A stretch of DNA of 64,000 nucleotides from Acidobacteriota bacterium (GCA_013289765.1 JABCZI010000003.1:186001-250000), one strand, 5' to 3'. Numbered from the stretch's first letter, positions 1 to 7,808 are shown. A program made the numbers and translations. Notes: generated from the letters alone by a model not told the origin.

Positions 1-265
1 CATGACCCGGTGCCGTGCACTGCCCACTCCAGCCGCATCCCAATGGAAGCCGACCCGCATGCATCCACGCTCCGTTCTCGAACTTCTCCATCGGCATAAA
101 AAACGGACACGCCACCAGTCGCCCCTCCTGCACAATAAATAATGGAATCCAAACGATTGCCTATTCTACTCACCGATCTATGCCAGGGCCATATCGTAAA
201 CCGAAACTGAATACTCCGTTTGTAGTAACCTCATCTCACTGGCCGCCGACCACTGGCCACGCCTT
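1..265. other. Window edge, no gene seen
   Basis: No convincing coding region, RNA gene or hairpin was found upstream of the TPR gene. An open frame on the plus strand (15-305) runs into the TPR gene in another frame and has a composition rich in His, Pro, Ser and Thr that looks non-coding. The stretch may hold the promoter of the TPR gene or the end of a gene lying outside the window. Confidence 0.4.
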
Positions 266-574
266 ATGGACCGAATCACCGCCCTCAACGACGTACTCAC
301 TCTGAATCCGCACGACACCTTCGCCCGCTACGGGCTGGCGATGGAATACTCCAAGCAGGGCGACCTGGATCGCTCATTGGCAGAATTCTCGATTCTGCTT
401 AAGGCGAGCCCTGATTACACTCCTGGCTACTTCATGGCGGCGCAAACACTAGCCAAGGCCGACCGAATCGCCGACGCGAAGACGATGCTGACCGATGGCA
501 TCGCCTCCGCTCGCCGCACCGGCAATCTACACGCCCAGTCGGAAATGGAAGCCATGCTGGCCGAACTGGGATAG
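266..574 (+). CDS. Small TPR-repeat protein
   Basis: A 102-residue soluble protein with no signal peptide. About two and a half tetratricopeptide units can be read: residues 1-33 (Leu-Asn-Pro-His then Ala-x-Tyr-Gly-Leu-Ala), 34-67 (Gly-Asp-Leu-Asp-Arg-Ser-Leu-Ala-Glu-Phe then Ala-Ser-Pro-Asp-Tyr) and 68-100 (Ala-Lys-Ala-Asp-Arg). TPR units form paired helices that bind protein partners, and the partner here is unknown. The gene converges with the dehydrogenase gene downstream on the opposite strand. The start is the ATG at 266; no strong ribosome-binding site is seen. A short dispersed repeat follows the stop. Confidence 0.8.
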   Translation: MDRITALNDVLTLNPHDTFARYGLAMEYSKQGDLDRSLAEFSILLKASPDYTPGYFMAAQTLAKADRIADAKTMLTDGIASARRTGNLHAQSEMEAMLAELG

Positions 575-594
575 CTTCAGAAATCCCCCGTGAA

Positions 595-622
595 CCCCTG
601 TGTCCTTGCGTTAAAGGATTTA
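595..622 (+). repeat. Dispersed CCTGTG..TTAAAGGATTT repeat, copy A
   Basis: Reads CCCCTGTGTCC then TTGCGTTAAAGGATTTA. It is a diverged copy of the sequences at 2192-2220 and 5137-5166. All three lie shortly after a stop codon, here 21 nt after the TPR gene. It does not form a strong hairpin by itself. Confidence 0.5.
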
Positions 623-642
623 CCTGCCAATAAAATCCACAA

Positions 643-1425
643 TCACCCCGCCATCCGTCCCATACCCCATTCCACCAGTCCTGGAAAGAACTGATAAAGT
701 TTCACCGGCACGTGCATCGTCCAAGGCACAATCACTTCCCTTTTCTTCTTCAAGTATCCCCCCAGCGTAGCCCGCGCCACGCGCTCAGCCGTTATCCCGC
801 GCACTGATCCCGGACGCACGCGCTTCAACTCATTGCCTAGCACCGCGTTCTCGCCGAACGCGGTCCGTACATACCCGGGACAAACGGTGAGCACATGGAT
901 CCCGTCCTTTTTCAGTTCTACGGTGGCCGCCTTGCCCATCGCGTTCAGCGCAAACTTGGTGGCACCATAGGCCGCGTGAAACGGCAGCGGAATGTGGCCG
1001 GCCACGCTCGATATATTGATGATCGTCCCGCCTCCCTGCTGCCGCATCACAGGGATCACCGCCTGCATCGCCGCGACCGCGCCGAATAAATTCGTCTCAA
1101 ACATTTCCCGGCACGCCGCCATTTCCATCTGCGCCACCGAATCCAGCAACCCATGACCCGCGTTGTTCACCCAAACGTCAATCCTCTGAAAATGATGCAT
1201 CGTCAGGCCAACCGCGCGATCGATTTCTTCACGGTGCCTTACATCACAAGCCATCGCCAGCGTTCGCTCGGTATTACCAACTCGGTCTCGAGCGGCCTCC
1301 ACTCGGCCCGCATCGCGCGACAGCATCACCACGTTCGCTCCATGATCGGCAAAAATCTTCGCCAACGCTTCCCCAATCCCCATCGAAGCGCCCGTAACCA
1401 CCACGATCTTTCCCGTAAGTTCCAT
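643..1425 (-). CDS. Short-chain dehydrogenase/reductase
   Basis: A 260-residue classical SDR, an NAD(P)-dependent oxidoreductase with a single Rossmann domain. The cofactor-binding motif Thr-Gly-Ala-Ser-Met-Gly-Ile-Gly is at residues 12-19, Asn-Asn-Ala-Gly at about 87-90, the catalytic Ser in Asn-Ile-Ser-Ser-Val-Ala at about 139, and Tyr-x-x-x-Lys (Tyr-Gly-Ala-Thr-Lys) at about 153-157. The C-terminal tail is rich in aromatic and basic residues and may touch the membrane, as in DHRS7-like members. Substrate cannot be told from sequence. It stands alone between two plus-strand genes. Confidence 0.92.
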   Translation of the reverse strand: MELTGKIVVVTGASMGIGEALAKIFADHGANVVMLSRDAGRVEAARDRVGNTERTLAMACDVRHREEIDRAVGLTMHHFQRIDVWVNNAGHGLLDSVAQMEMAACREMFETNLFGAVAAMQAVIPVMRQQGGGTIINISSVAGHIPLPFHAAYGATKFALNAMGKAATVELKKDGIHVLTVCPGYVRTAFGENAVLGNELKRVRPGSVRGITAERVARATLGGYLKKKREVIVPWTMHVPVKLYQFFPGLVEWGMGRMAG

Positions 1426-1539
1426 GACGTGCTTTTATTCTCCCCCGCGGTTCCAGTCAATCACGAAATTTCCGGCCACTCGGTCACGCTTCACAGTTAG
1501 CGTACAATCGTACAGCGCCGCCTGCCGCTGGAGATTCAC

Positions 1540-2148
1540 TTGCCCTCTCTGATCCCCCTCTTCCCGCTCGACGTTGTCCTGTTCCCCGGCACACCTCTGC
1601 CGTTGCACATTTTCGAGCCCCGTTACAAAGAGATGATCGGCGAATGCCTCGCCCGGCGCCAAACTTTCGGAGTCGTGCGAGCCCTCGAGCAGGGCCTTGC
1701 CGAGGTGGGATGCACCGCCGAAATTATGACGGTCGTCAAAGAATATTCCGATGGGCGCCTCGACCTCGTCACCGTGGGCCGCCAGCGTTTTGAACTCGTC
1801 AGCGTGAATCAAGACCGCTCTTTTCTCCGGGCCGAAATTCTCTCGATCGCGGACGATCCGGTTACGCCGTCACAGGAAGAAACTTCCCGCGCCATCCAGC
1901 TGCACGCGGAACTACTGGCCATCGCCGGCGCTACACCGGATCTCTCCGCCGCTGATCCTTCGGCTTTGTCGTTCTATCTCGCAGGCTCGCTACCGCTCGA
2001 TTTGGATTTCAAGCAAAAACTTCTGGCCCTCCGCTCCGAACCCGGACGCCTTTCCCTGCTCATCACTTATCTCGAAACACTTATTCCCAATCTCCATCGC
2101 GCCGCCCGTGCCCGCGAAAAATCCGGCGGCAACGGCCACGTCCACTAA
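1540..2148 (+). CDS. LON substrate-binding domain protein, TTG start
   Basis: A 202-residue solo version of the LON N-terminal (PUA-like) domain, without the ATPase and protease domains of Lon. The opening Pro-Leu-Phe-Pro-Leu-Asp-Val-Val-Leu-Phe-Pro-Gly, followed by Pro-Leu-His-Ile-Phe-Glu-Pro-Arg-Tyr, is diagnostic of the family. The last 25 residues are basic. In Lon this domain selects substrates; the role of solo forms is not established. The start is a TTG at 1540 because the family motif begins at residue 6 and GGAG lies 8 nt upstream; the next ATG would cut off the motif. Confidence 0.88.
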   Translation: MPSLIPLFPLDVVLFPGTPLPLHIFEPRYKEMIGECLARRQTFGVVRALEQGLAEVGCTAEIMTVVKEYSDGRLDLVTVGRQRFELVSVNQDRSFLRAEILSIADDPVTPSQEETSRAIQLHAELLAIAGATPDLSAADPSALSFYLAGSLPLDLDFKQKLLALRSEPGRLSLLITYLETLIPNLHRAARAREKSGGNGHVH

Positions 2149-2191
2149 CTTACTTCCTGGACGTTGCAAGAACCAAGCCCTGCCTTGGCCT

Positions 2192-2220
2192 TACCCTGTG
2201 CCCCCTGTGTTAAAGATTTT
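2192..2220 (+). repeat. Dispersed CCTGTG repeat, copy B
   Basis: Reads TACCCTGTGCCCC then CTGTGTTAAAGATTTT. It matches copy C (5137-5166) at nearly every position and copy A (595-622) more loosely. It sits 44 nt after the LON-domain gene and about 90 nt before the AAA+ ATPase gene. Confidence 0.6.
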
Positions 2221-2311
2221 GGTTTAGCTCAGGTTGCATCCTCGCCCCGAATCCCGAACTCTCTCTTCCCGCGTATAATCCAGGAAAGTATTCTTCTTCT
2301 GGGGGTTCCTC

Positions 2312-3808
2312 ATGAGTCTTCCTCGCACGCTTGGCGAATTGCGCCGCAGCACTTTTTCCGAAGAACGTATGCGCACCCGCCGCGTGAAAGACGAACTCCG
2401 CGACAACCTCATCCTCCGCCTGCGCCAGCATGACGATTCCAGCCTCTTCCCCGGTATCGTCGGCTTCGACGATACCGTAGTTCCCCAAATTGTGAATGCG
2501 GTTCTCTCCCGTCACAATTTTATTCTGCTCGGACTGCGCGGCCAGGCTAAAAGCCGCATCCTGCGCGCTCTGACCACGCTCCTCGATCCTCACATGCCCT
2601 ACGTCGCCGGATGCGAGATTCGTGACAACCCTTACGCTCCCATCTGCCGCCGTTGCCGCGAAGAGGTCGCGCGCCTCGGCGATGCCACTCCTGTTTCCTA
2701 TCTCACTCCCGACGATCGTTACGTGGAAAAATTAGCCACGCCCGACGTCACCATCGCCGACCTCATCGGCGATATCGATCCCATCAAAGCCGCGCGCGGC
2801 GGCCACGAACTCGCGAGCGAGTTCACCGTTCACTACGGACTCCTTCCGCGCGCCAACCGCGGCATCTTCGCCATCAACGAACTGCCCGACCTCGCCGGAA
2901 AAATTCAGGTCGGACTTTTTAACATCATGCAGGAAGGCGACGTGCAGATTAAAGGCTATCCCATTCGCCTCCCACTAGACGTCGCCATCGTCTTCAGCGC
3001 GAATCCCGAGGACTACACCGCCCGCGGAAAAATTATCACTCCGCTTAAAGACCGCATCGGCTCCGAGATTCGCACCCACTATCCCGCAACCGTGGACGAA
3101 GGCATCGCCATCACCGCGCAAGAAGCCTGGACCAGCCGGAACGGCAACGCCATGCATCTGCCGGTCTACATTCAACAGGTAATTGAACGCATCGCCTTCG
3201 CGGCCCGCGAAGATAAAAAAATCGACAAACGAAGCGGCGTGAGCCAGCGCCTTCCGATTTCCGCCATGGAGAACGTCATCTCGAACGCCGAGCGTCGCGC
3301 TCTCCGCAACGACGAAAAACTCGTGGTCCCGCGCGTCAGCGACGTCTACGCCGCCTTGCCAGCGATTACAGGAAAGCTCGAACTTGAATACGAAGGCGAG
3401 ATGAAAGGCGCCGATTATGTAGGCCGCGAACTGATTCGTGCCGCCATCGCCAAGACCTACGACGAATATTTCACTGGCGCCAACGTGCAGCAGATCGTGC
3501 AATGGTTCGACCTTGGCGGCGAAATTCAATTGTCGGATTCCGTCTCCGCTCTGGAAGCGCTTGAGAACTTGAAAGAAATTCAGGGTTTGGTGGATAAACT
3601 GGGCCCACTCGGCATCTCCCAAAAAGAAAGTCCGGAGCAGCAGGTATCGGCGGCGGAATTCATCCTTGAAGGCCTGCATGCGCACAAGCGCATCGGCCGG
3701 AATGAAGAACGCGTATTCAAGGCCGGGGAGAAAAAACCGGAGCCGGTGCGCGAGAAGAGTTTCGACAAAGAAGAACCGCCGTATCGGCAGAGAAGGCAAT
3801 TTAACTAG
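2312..3808 (+). CDS. AAA+ ATPase of the Mg-chelatase/MoxR type
   Basis: A 498-residue cytoplasmic AAA+ ATPase resembling the I subunit of magnesium chelatase and MoxR proteins. Walker A is Gly-Leu-Arg-Gly-Gln-Ala-Lys-Ser at 74-81. The Walker B region is Gly-Ile-Phe-Ala-Ile-Asn-Glu-Leu at 184-191, with Asn in place of the usual Asp. Sensor 1 is Ser-Ala-Asn-Pro-Glu, and an Arg-finger candidate lies in Pro-Leu-Lys-Asp-Arg. Between Walker A and B sits Cys101-x10-Cys112-x2-Cys115, a possible metal site. The VWA-domain gene follows, the usual arrangement of an ATPase acting on a VWA partner. There is no other chlorophyll gene here, so a chaperone role is more likely than metal insertion into porphyrin. 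Confidence 0.85.
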   Translation: MSLPRTLGELRRSTFSEERMRTRRVKDELRDNLILRLRQHDDSSLFPGIVGFDDTVVPQIVNAVLSRHNFILLGLRGQAKSRILRALTTLLDPHMPYVAGCEIRDNPYAPICRRCREEVARLGDATPVSYLTPDDRYVEKLATPDVTIADLIGDIDPIKAARGGHELASEFTVHYGLLPRANRGIFAINELPDLAGKIQVGLFNIMQEGDVQIKGYPIRLPLDVAIVFSANPEDYTARGKIITPLKDRIGSEIRTHYPATVDEGIAITAQEAWTSRNGNAMHLPVYIQQVIERIAFAAREDKKIDKRSGVSQRLPISAMENVISNAERRALRNDEKLVVPRVSDVYAALPAITGKLELEYEGEMKGADYVGRELIRAAIAKTYDEYFTGANVQQIVQWFDLGGEIQLSDSVSALEALENLKEIQGLVDKLGPLGISQKESPEQQVSAAEFILEGLHAHKRIGRNEERVFKAGEKKPEPVREKSFDKEEPPYRQRRQFN

Positions 3809-3878
3809 GCTTCCGGATCCCGGCGTCCGGCTTCCGGTTCTCGGAAGTTACGCCGGAAGCCGGAAGCCGGAAGCCGAA
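3807..3878 (+). repeat. CCGGAAG tandem and inverted repeat before the VWA gene
   Basis: The 70-nt spacer is built from GGCTTCCGG and its complement. CCGGCTTCCGG (3827-3837) is exactly complementary to CCGGAAGCCGG (3853-3863), with a 15-nt loop, and three direct CCGGAAG-type units follow up to 4 nt before the ATG at 3880. The only ribosome-binding candidate, GGAAG, is inside these units, so the hairpin could mask it. Confidence 0.7.
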
Positions 3879-3879
3879 C

Positions 3880-5118
3880 ATGAAACGCATACGCTACTCC
3901 AAATACGTTCCCGACCCCGCCGGCGAAATGAGCATGGAAGACCTGCTCGGAGCCCTCTCCGACTACCTGCTGCAGAGCGGCTTCCAGAGCGACATGTGGT
4001 TCGAGATGCCTGAGGGCGAACAAACCCTCGATGACCTTCGCCGCGCCATCGAACAAGCTCTGATGGAAGGCGATCAGTTCGACGATGACATGCGCGAACG
4101 CCTGCAGCAGATGGCGGCCGACGGCGAACTCGACGAACTCATCGAAAAACTGATCGAGCGCATGCAGCAGGAAGATTACATTTCCATCGACCAGCCCCCT
4201 GACCCATCGCGCCCATCCGGCGCCGGTGGCCAACTCGGCGAAAACGCGCCGCAGGCCAAATTCGAAATCACCGACAAGAGCCTGGACTTCCTCGGCTTCA
4301 AGTCTTTGCGCAACCTGCTCGGCTCGCTTGGCAAATCCAGTTTCGGACGCCACGACACGCGCGATCTCTCGACCGGCATCGAAGCCAGCGGCGCCTCCCG
4401 CACTTACGAATTTGGCGACACCCTCAACCTCGATATCACCGCCACGCTTTCGAATGCGATTCAACGCGAGGGCCTCAGTCTCCCGCTCAACATCGAATAC
4501 TCTGACCTGCAAGTCCACCAGTGCGAATATCAATCGTCGTGCGCCACAGTCCTCATGCTCGACTGCTCGCACTCGATGATTCTCTACGGCGAAGATCGTT
4601 TCACTCCCGCCAAAAAAGTCGCCATGGCGCTCTCGCACCTGATCCGCACGCAATATCCCGGCGACTCGCTGTCGCTCGTGCTCTTCCACGATTCCGCCGA
4701 AGAAGTCCCGCTGTCGCAACTGGCCCGCGTCAAGGTCGGCCCCTATTACACCAATACGCGCGAAGGCCTCCGCATGGCGCAACGAATTTTGCAGCGCCAA
4801 CGCAAAGACATGAAGCAGATCGTCATGATCACCGACGGCAAACCTTCCGCCCTCACCCTCGAAGACGGACGCGTCTACAAAAATGCCTTCGGCCTCGACC
4901 CTCTGGTCGTCAGCCAGACCCTGGAAGAAGTTTCGAAGTGCAAGCGCGCCGGCGTTCTCATCAACACCTTCATGCTCGCCTCCGATTATGGCTTAGTGCA
5001 GTTCGTCCAGAAGGTCACCGAGATGTGCCGCGGCAAAGCCTACTTCACCACACCCTACACGCTCGGCCAATATCTGCTGATGGACTACATGTCGCGCAAG
5101 ACGAAAACCATCCACTGA
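3880..5118 (+). CDS. VWA-domain protein, partner of the AAA+ ATPase
   Basis: A 412-residue cytoplasmic protein with a C-terminal von Willebrand A domain (about 215-405). The MIDAS metal-binding motif is Asp-Cys-Ser-His-Ser-Met at about 227-232, with the later Thr in the Thr-Asn-Thr-Arg-Glu segment and Asp in Met-Ile-Thr-Asp-Gly-Lys. The N-terminal half is acidic and helical, with Glu/Asp clusters at about 45-105. Such proteins pair with MoxR or chelatase-type ATPases and bind their target through MIDAS. The target here is unknown. The gene follows the ATPase by 71 nt across a hairpin-forming repeat. The start ATG gives Met-Lys-Arg-Ile-Arg-Tyr-Ser-Lys-Tyr. Confidence 0.88.
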   Translation: MKRIRYSKYVPDPAGEMSMEDLLGALSDYLLQSGFQSDMWFEMPEGEQTLDDLRRAIEQALMEGDQFDDDMRERLQQMAADGELDELIEKLIERMQQEDYISIDQPPDPSRPSGAGGQLGENAPQAKFEITDKSLDFLGFKSLRNLLGSLGKSSFGRHDTRDLSTGIEASGASRTYEFGDTLNLDITATLSNAIQREGLSLPLNIEYSDLQVHQCEYQSSCATVLMLDCSHSMILYGEDRFTPAKKVAMALSHLIRTQYPGDSLSLVLFHDSAEEVPLSQLARVKVGPYYTNTREGLRMAQRILQRQRKDMKQIVMITDGKPSALTLEDGRVYKNAFGLDPLVVSQTLEEVSKCKRAGVLINTFMLASDYGLVQFVQKVTEMCRGKAYFTTPYTLGQYLLMDYMSRKTKTIH

Positions 5119-5136
5119 TCAGCAGCGCGCTCGTAC

Positions 5137-5166
5137 TACCCTGTGGTCCCCTGTGTTGAGGATTTT
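5137..5166 (+). repeat. Dispersed CCTGTG repeat, copy C
   Basis: Reads TACCCTGTGGTCCC then CTGTGTTGAGGATTTT, nearly identical to copy B at 2192-2220. It starts 19 nt after the VWA gene stop codon. Confidence 0.6.
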
Positions 5167-5271
5167 CCGCCCCTCCGCTGGTGCGAAAGTCCTTCCCTTA
5201 CCAGAAACCTACCTTCCGCTTGCATCCATGACTAAACTGTCTCCGGGGAATCCCCCACTATAGGAGAGACT

Positions 5272-5442
5272 ATGAAACGCATTCTCGCAGTTACCTTGTT
5301 GCTCATGTCATTTGCTTCGGCAGCTTTCGCGGATGGGCCGGGACTTCCGCCGGTAAAGTCGACAACTTCAGCCGCTCTAACGGACGGTCCGGGACTTCCC
5401 CCAATAAAGTCGACAACTTCAGCCGCCGTAAGAACCATGTAA
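5272..5442 (+). CDS. Small secreted peptide with two 17-residue repeats
   Basis: A 56-residue open frame with a strong ribosome-binding site (AGGAG at 5262-5266, 5 nt before the ATG). Residues 1-20 are a classic signal peptide: Lys-Arg, a hydrophobic core, then Ala-Ala-Phe-Ala as the cleavage site. The mature part is two tandem 17-residue units, DGPGLPPVKSTTSAALT and DGPGLPPIKSTTSAAVR, plus Thr-Met. The repeat is visible in the DNA as a 51-bp unit with mostly silent differences. The peptide would be released to the periplasm or outside. It is 53 nt upstream of a 7-TM protein gene, and function is unknown. Confidence 0.7.
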   Translation: MKRILAVTLLLMSFASAAFADGPGLPPVKSTTSAALTDGPGLPPIKSTTSAAVRTM

Positions 5443-5495
5443 CTGGAATTACCTTCGAGAACCGGGAGCAGATGAGATAAGCTGCTCCCGGCCAT

Positions 5496-6212
5496 ATGAA
5501 TCTGCTCGAATGGTACATTCCGCTGGGCCTGCTGGTACTCTTGCTCGGAGTTTTGGTGCGGGCGCACGCCTACAAAGTGTGCCCCTGTTTTTTCTCGTAC
5601 GTGACCTTTGCGTCAGTTGCGGGTGCCGTACGCTTCTTGGTTCGCAACCAACCCGCTTACTACGCCACCTACTGGATCACCGAAGCCGGCTACGACATCC
5701 TTGGAATCCTCGTAATGTATGAGGTTCTCCGCACGCTGCCCGGAACATCCACCCGTGCATGGTGGGCACGGCTTATCTTCCCGTCCGTCGTCTTGGTAGG
5801 CATAGCGATGAGCCTAGCCCGCACTGACGCGGTCCCAACGCGAATCGTCGGCCTACCGCATTACATGGTCGTAGGCGAAATTGCTGTCCGCTTCGTGCAG
5901 GTTTTCGTCTTCGCTATATTGGTGACGCTTGTGCCGCTCCTCGGCCTGCGCTGGCGCCAATACTCGTTTGGGATAGCCACGGGCTTCGGACTCTACGCCA
6001 CCGTCATGCTCCTGACGACCATCAAGTTTTCGGATTTTGGAACAACATTCAAATTGTTGTGGGGCTGGACGTCACTTGTGGCATACTCTGTTGCCGTGCT
6101 GATCTGGATCTGGTTTTTTAGCGTTCCCCAGAAAGTAACGACTTCTGAACTATCGGCCCCTGCTCCCGGTGTATTGAAAGAATACAAGGACGCTTTACGG
6201 AGGATGCGCTAG
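5496..6212 (+). CDS. Seven-TM integral membrane protein, unknown function
   Basis: A 238-residue polytopic protein. Hydrophobic segments at about residues 5-24, 33-50, 61-81, 91-108, 126-154, 161-180 and 187-208 suggest seven membrane helices, followed by a short basic cytoplasmic tail. No catalytic motif, nucleotide site or transporter signature is seen. The shape recalls 7-TM sensor input domains, but no output domain is attached. The next gene starts 3 nt after the stop, so the two are almost certainly co-transcribed and may form a complex. The repeat-peptide gene is just upstream. Confidence 0.75.
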   Translation: MNLLEWYIPLGLLVLLLGVLVRAHAYKVCPCFFSYVTFASVAGAVRFLVRNQPAYYATYWITEAGYDILGILVMYEVLRTLPGTSTRAWWARLIFPSVVLVGIAMSLARTDAVPTRIVGLPHYMVVGEIAVRFVQVFVFAILVTLVPLLGLRWRQYSFGIATGFGLYATVMLLTTIKFSDFGTTFKLLWGWTSLVAYSVAVLIWIWFFSVPQKVTTSELSAPAPGVLKEYKDALRRMR

Positions 6213-6215
6213 GTT

Positions 6216-6797
6216 ATGTTTTCTATCATTCTTACCTGGCTGATTGTTGCGTGGGGCGCGCTGTCCTGCATCTACATGCTGCGCTGCGCCTGGCGTCGTT
6301 TTCCCAAGCGCGATGTGGATGACGTCATTCCCTTCCTTTATCCGGTTGATATTTCGCTGGCCGAATCGCTGCTTGATCCCGCCGCGGAGTTTGAATTTCG
6401 CTGGAAGCTTCAACCGCCGCAGTTCCGCGAAGCCCAGCGCAAGCGCATGCGCTTGTATCTCGAACTGACCCGCCGCATGTCACACAATGCCACCGTGCTG
6501 GTGGCGTACGCCGACGCCGAAAAGAACAGCCAGGATCCTCGGCGCGTCAGTCTCGCTTCTACCCTGCAAGAGAAGGCAGTCGAGGTCCGCCTTTATGCCC
6601 TCCTCACCAGGTTCAAGCTTCGCCTTCGGTTGCTTCTCCGCTCTGACATCCTGATCTCCAAGCCCGTCCTGCCACATCTGCGCAAGGCCTGTGACATCGA
6701 CGGCCTTCAAACCTACAGCGCTCTAAAAGTCGCCGCCGCCGCGGCCTTTGTTCAGTTACCCCCCGAGGAACTTGCTTCCCTGACTCGAAATCTCTGA
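6216..6797 (+). CDS. Membrane-anchored protein, partner of the 7-TM protein
   Basis: A 193-residue protein with one N-terminal membrane helix (about 3-25), followed by a soluble helical domain. A conserved-looking segment Arg-Asp-Val-Asp-Asp-Val-Ile-Pro-Phe-Leu-Tyr-Pro-Val-Asp lies at about 32-45. The remainder is Arg- and Leu-rich and predicted to lie in the cytoplasm. No known enzyme motif is visible. It follows the 7-TM gene by 3 nt. Function is unknown. Confidence 0.75.
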   Translation: MFSIILTWLIVAWGALSCIYMLRCAWRRFPKRDVDDVIPFLYPVDISLAESLLDPAAEFEFRWKLQPPQFREAQRKRMRLYLELTRRMSHNATVLVAYADAEKNSQDPRRVSLASTLQEKAVEVRLYALLTRFKLRLRLLLRSDILISKPVLPHLRKACDIDGLQTYSALKVAAAAAFVQLPPEELASLTRNL

Positions 6798-6881
6798 GCC
6801 ATAAATCATCTGCTCAGACTCTGCTCGGCTTTATGGCTGCATGCAGTCAATAATATGAGGTGATTGAAACAGGAATGTTTC

Positions 6882-6955
6882 TGGCTGCCCCCCAGGGATT
6901 CGAACCCCGATACCCTGCTCCAGAGGCAGGTGTCCTACCGTTGAACGAGGGGGCA
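6882..6955 (-). tRNA. tRNA-Gln (anticodon CUG)
   Basis: A full cloverleaf is legible on the minus strand. The acceptor stem is TGCCCCC with GGGGGCA, the discriminator is G, and the CCA end is encoded. The D arm contains GTTCAACGGTAGGAC, the anticodon stem is CCTGC/GCAGG around the loop CTCTGGA (anticodon CTG), and the T arm is CGGGG-TTCGAAT-CCCTG with one G-T pair. It decodes CAG. It lies alone between a plus-strand gene and the isochorismatase gene, transcribed opposite to both. Confidence 0.95.
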
Positions 6956-7055
6956 CTGCGCTTATTATCCAACGAGTAGCAGAGGTGGTCAAATCGTTGC
7001 CGGCATTGGCGGCGATTCGTTTGGCGGCAAAATAGTCGAGTTTCGCTCGATGGAC

Positions 7056-7079
7056 GGCCGAGGGCGGCTGCCCCCACAT
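7056..7079 (+). repeat. Dispersed GCCGAG-GCGGCTG-CCCACAT element, copy 1
   Basis: Reads GGCCGAGGGCGGC then TGCCCCCACAT. It matches the element at 13202-13225 at about 20 of 23 positions. The core GCCG-AGGG-CGGC can form a small hairpin. It lies in the spacer between the tRNA gene and the isochorismatase gene. Confidence 0.5.
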
Positions 7080-7140
7080 GAGCTTCTTTGATAGGTTCGC
7101 GCTAAACTTTTTTTGAAACGTTGTTTCTGACGGAGTGTTT

Positions 7141-7743
7141 ATGGTCATAGCGTTCGAGAATGCTTTCCCCGACTACGCCGAAATTACGCGCCGTCCACTC
7201 GAAGCCGATCAGTGCGCCCTGATCGTGGTGGACATTCAGGAAAAACTTCTGCCGCCAATTTTCCAGAAAGAGGAATTGGTGCGCAACGCGAAGCTGCTGA
7301 TCCGCGCCGCGGCCTTGCTAAAGATTCCCGCGCTCATGAGCACACAATACGCGAAGGGATTGGGCCAAACCGTGCCGGAGATTGCTTCCCTGCTGCCAGA
7401 GACCGAAGCTATCGACAAAGATCAGTTCTCCTGCTTCGGCAGCGATGCTTTTTGTACACTGCTCAAACGTCTGCCAGGCAAGCGCAATAGCCTGCTCTTG
7501 TGTGGAATGGAAAGCCACATCTGCGTGACGCAAACGGCGCTCGGCGCGCTGCGCGAGGGCTACCTTGTGCATGTGGCTTCGGATGCGGTCAGTTCGCGGA
7601 CGGATTGGAATTGGAAGATTGGTTTGGAAAGGATGCGCGTGGCAGGAGCCGTGATTTCTTCGACCGAGATGATGATTTATGAATTGATGCGCTCATCGTC
7701 CTCGCCGGCGTTCAAGGAGTTGCTGCCGCATCTAAAGGGATAG
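7141..7743 (+). CDS. Isochorismatase-family cysteine hydrolase
   Basis: A 200-residue member of the isochorismatase/nicotinamidase superfamily. The triad is recognisable: Asp in Val-Val-Asp-Ile-Gln-Glu-Lys at about 28, a Lys in the Gln-Tyr-Ala-Lys-Gly segment, and the nucleophilic Cys in Gly-Met-Glu-Ser-His-Ile-Cys-Val. The exact substrate of this YcaC-like group cannot be told. The ATG at 7141 is preferred over a GTG at 7135, because GGAG at 7132-7135 is the likely ribosome-binding site and overlaps the GTG. Confidence 0.87.
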   Translation: MVIAFENAFPDYAEITRRPLEADQCALIVVDIQEKLLPPIFQKEELVRNAKLLIRAAALLKIPALMSTQYAKGLGQTVPEIASLLPETEAIDKDQFSCFGSDAFCTLLKRLPGKRNSLLLCGMESHICVTQTALGALREGYLVHVASDAVSSRTDWNWKIGLERMRVAGAVISSTEMMIYELMRSSSSPAFKELLPHLKG

Positions 7744-7781
7744 ATTCACCGGGAGCAAAGGCTATCATTAGAAAAGAGCTT

Positions 7782-7808
7782 GTCATCCCGAGCGAAGCGA
7801 GGGATCAC
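7782..7808 (+). repeat. CATCCCGAGCGAAGCGAGGGATC intergenic hairpin element
   Basis: TCCCGAGCGAAGCGAGGGA at 7786-7804 folds as TCCC/GGGA, then two stacked G-A mismatches, then GC-GAA-GC. The inner GCGAAGC is the known unusually stable mini-hairpin. Very similar sequences (CATCC[CT]GAGCGAAGCGA) are scattered through many bacterial genomes. It sits between two convergent genes and may end transcription from both sides or simply be a repeat. Confidence 0.65.

Noticed and set aside
15-305. 96-codon plus-strand open frame at window start
   Set aside because: It runs into the TPR gene in another frame, has no ribosome site and has His/Pro/Ser/Thr-rich non-coding-like composition.
2975-3799. 274-codon minus-strand frame opposite the AAA+ ATPase
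   Set aside because: Antisense shadow; no domain match.
3805-4800. 331-codon minus-strand frame opposite the VWA gene
   Set aside because: Antisense shadow in GC-rich coding DNA; the plus-strand VWA domain is certain.
2312-5118. Magnesium chelatase for chlorophyll synthesis
   Set aside because: The ATPase/VWA pair resembles chelatase subunits, but no large H subunit or other chlorophyll gene is present.
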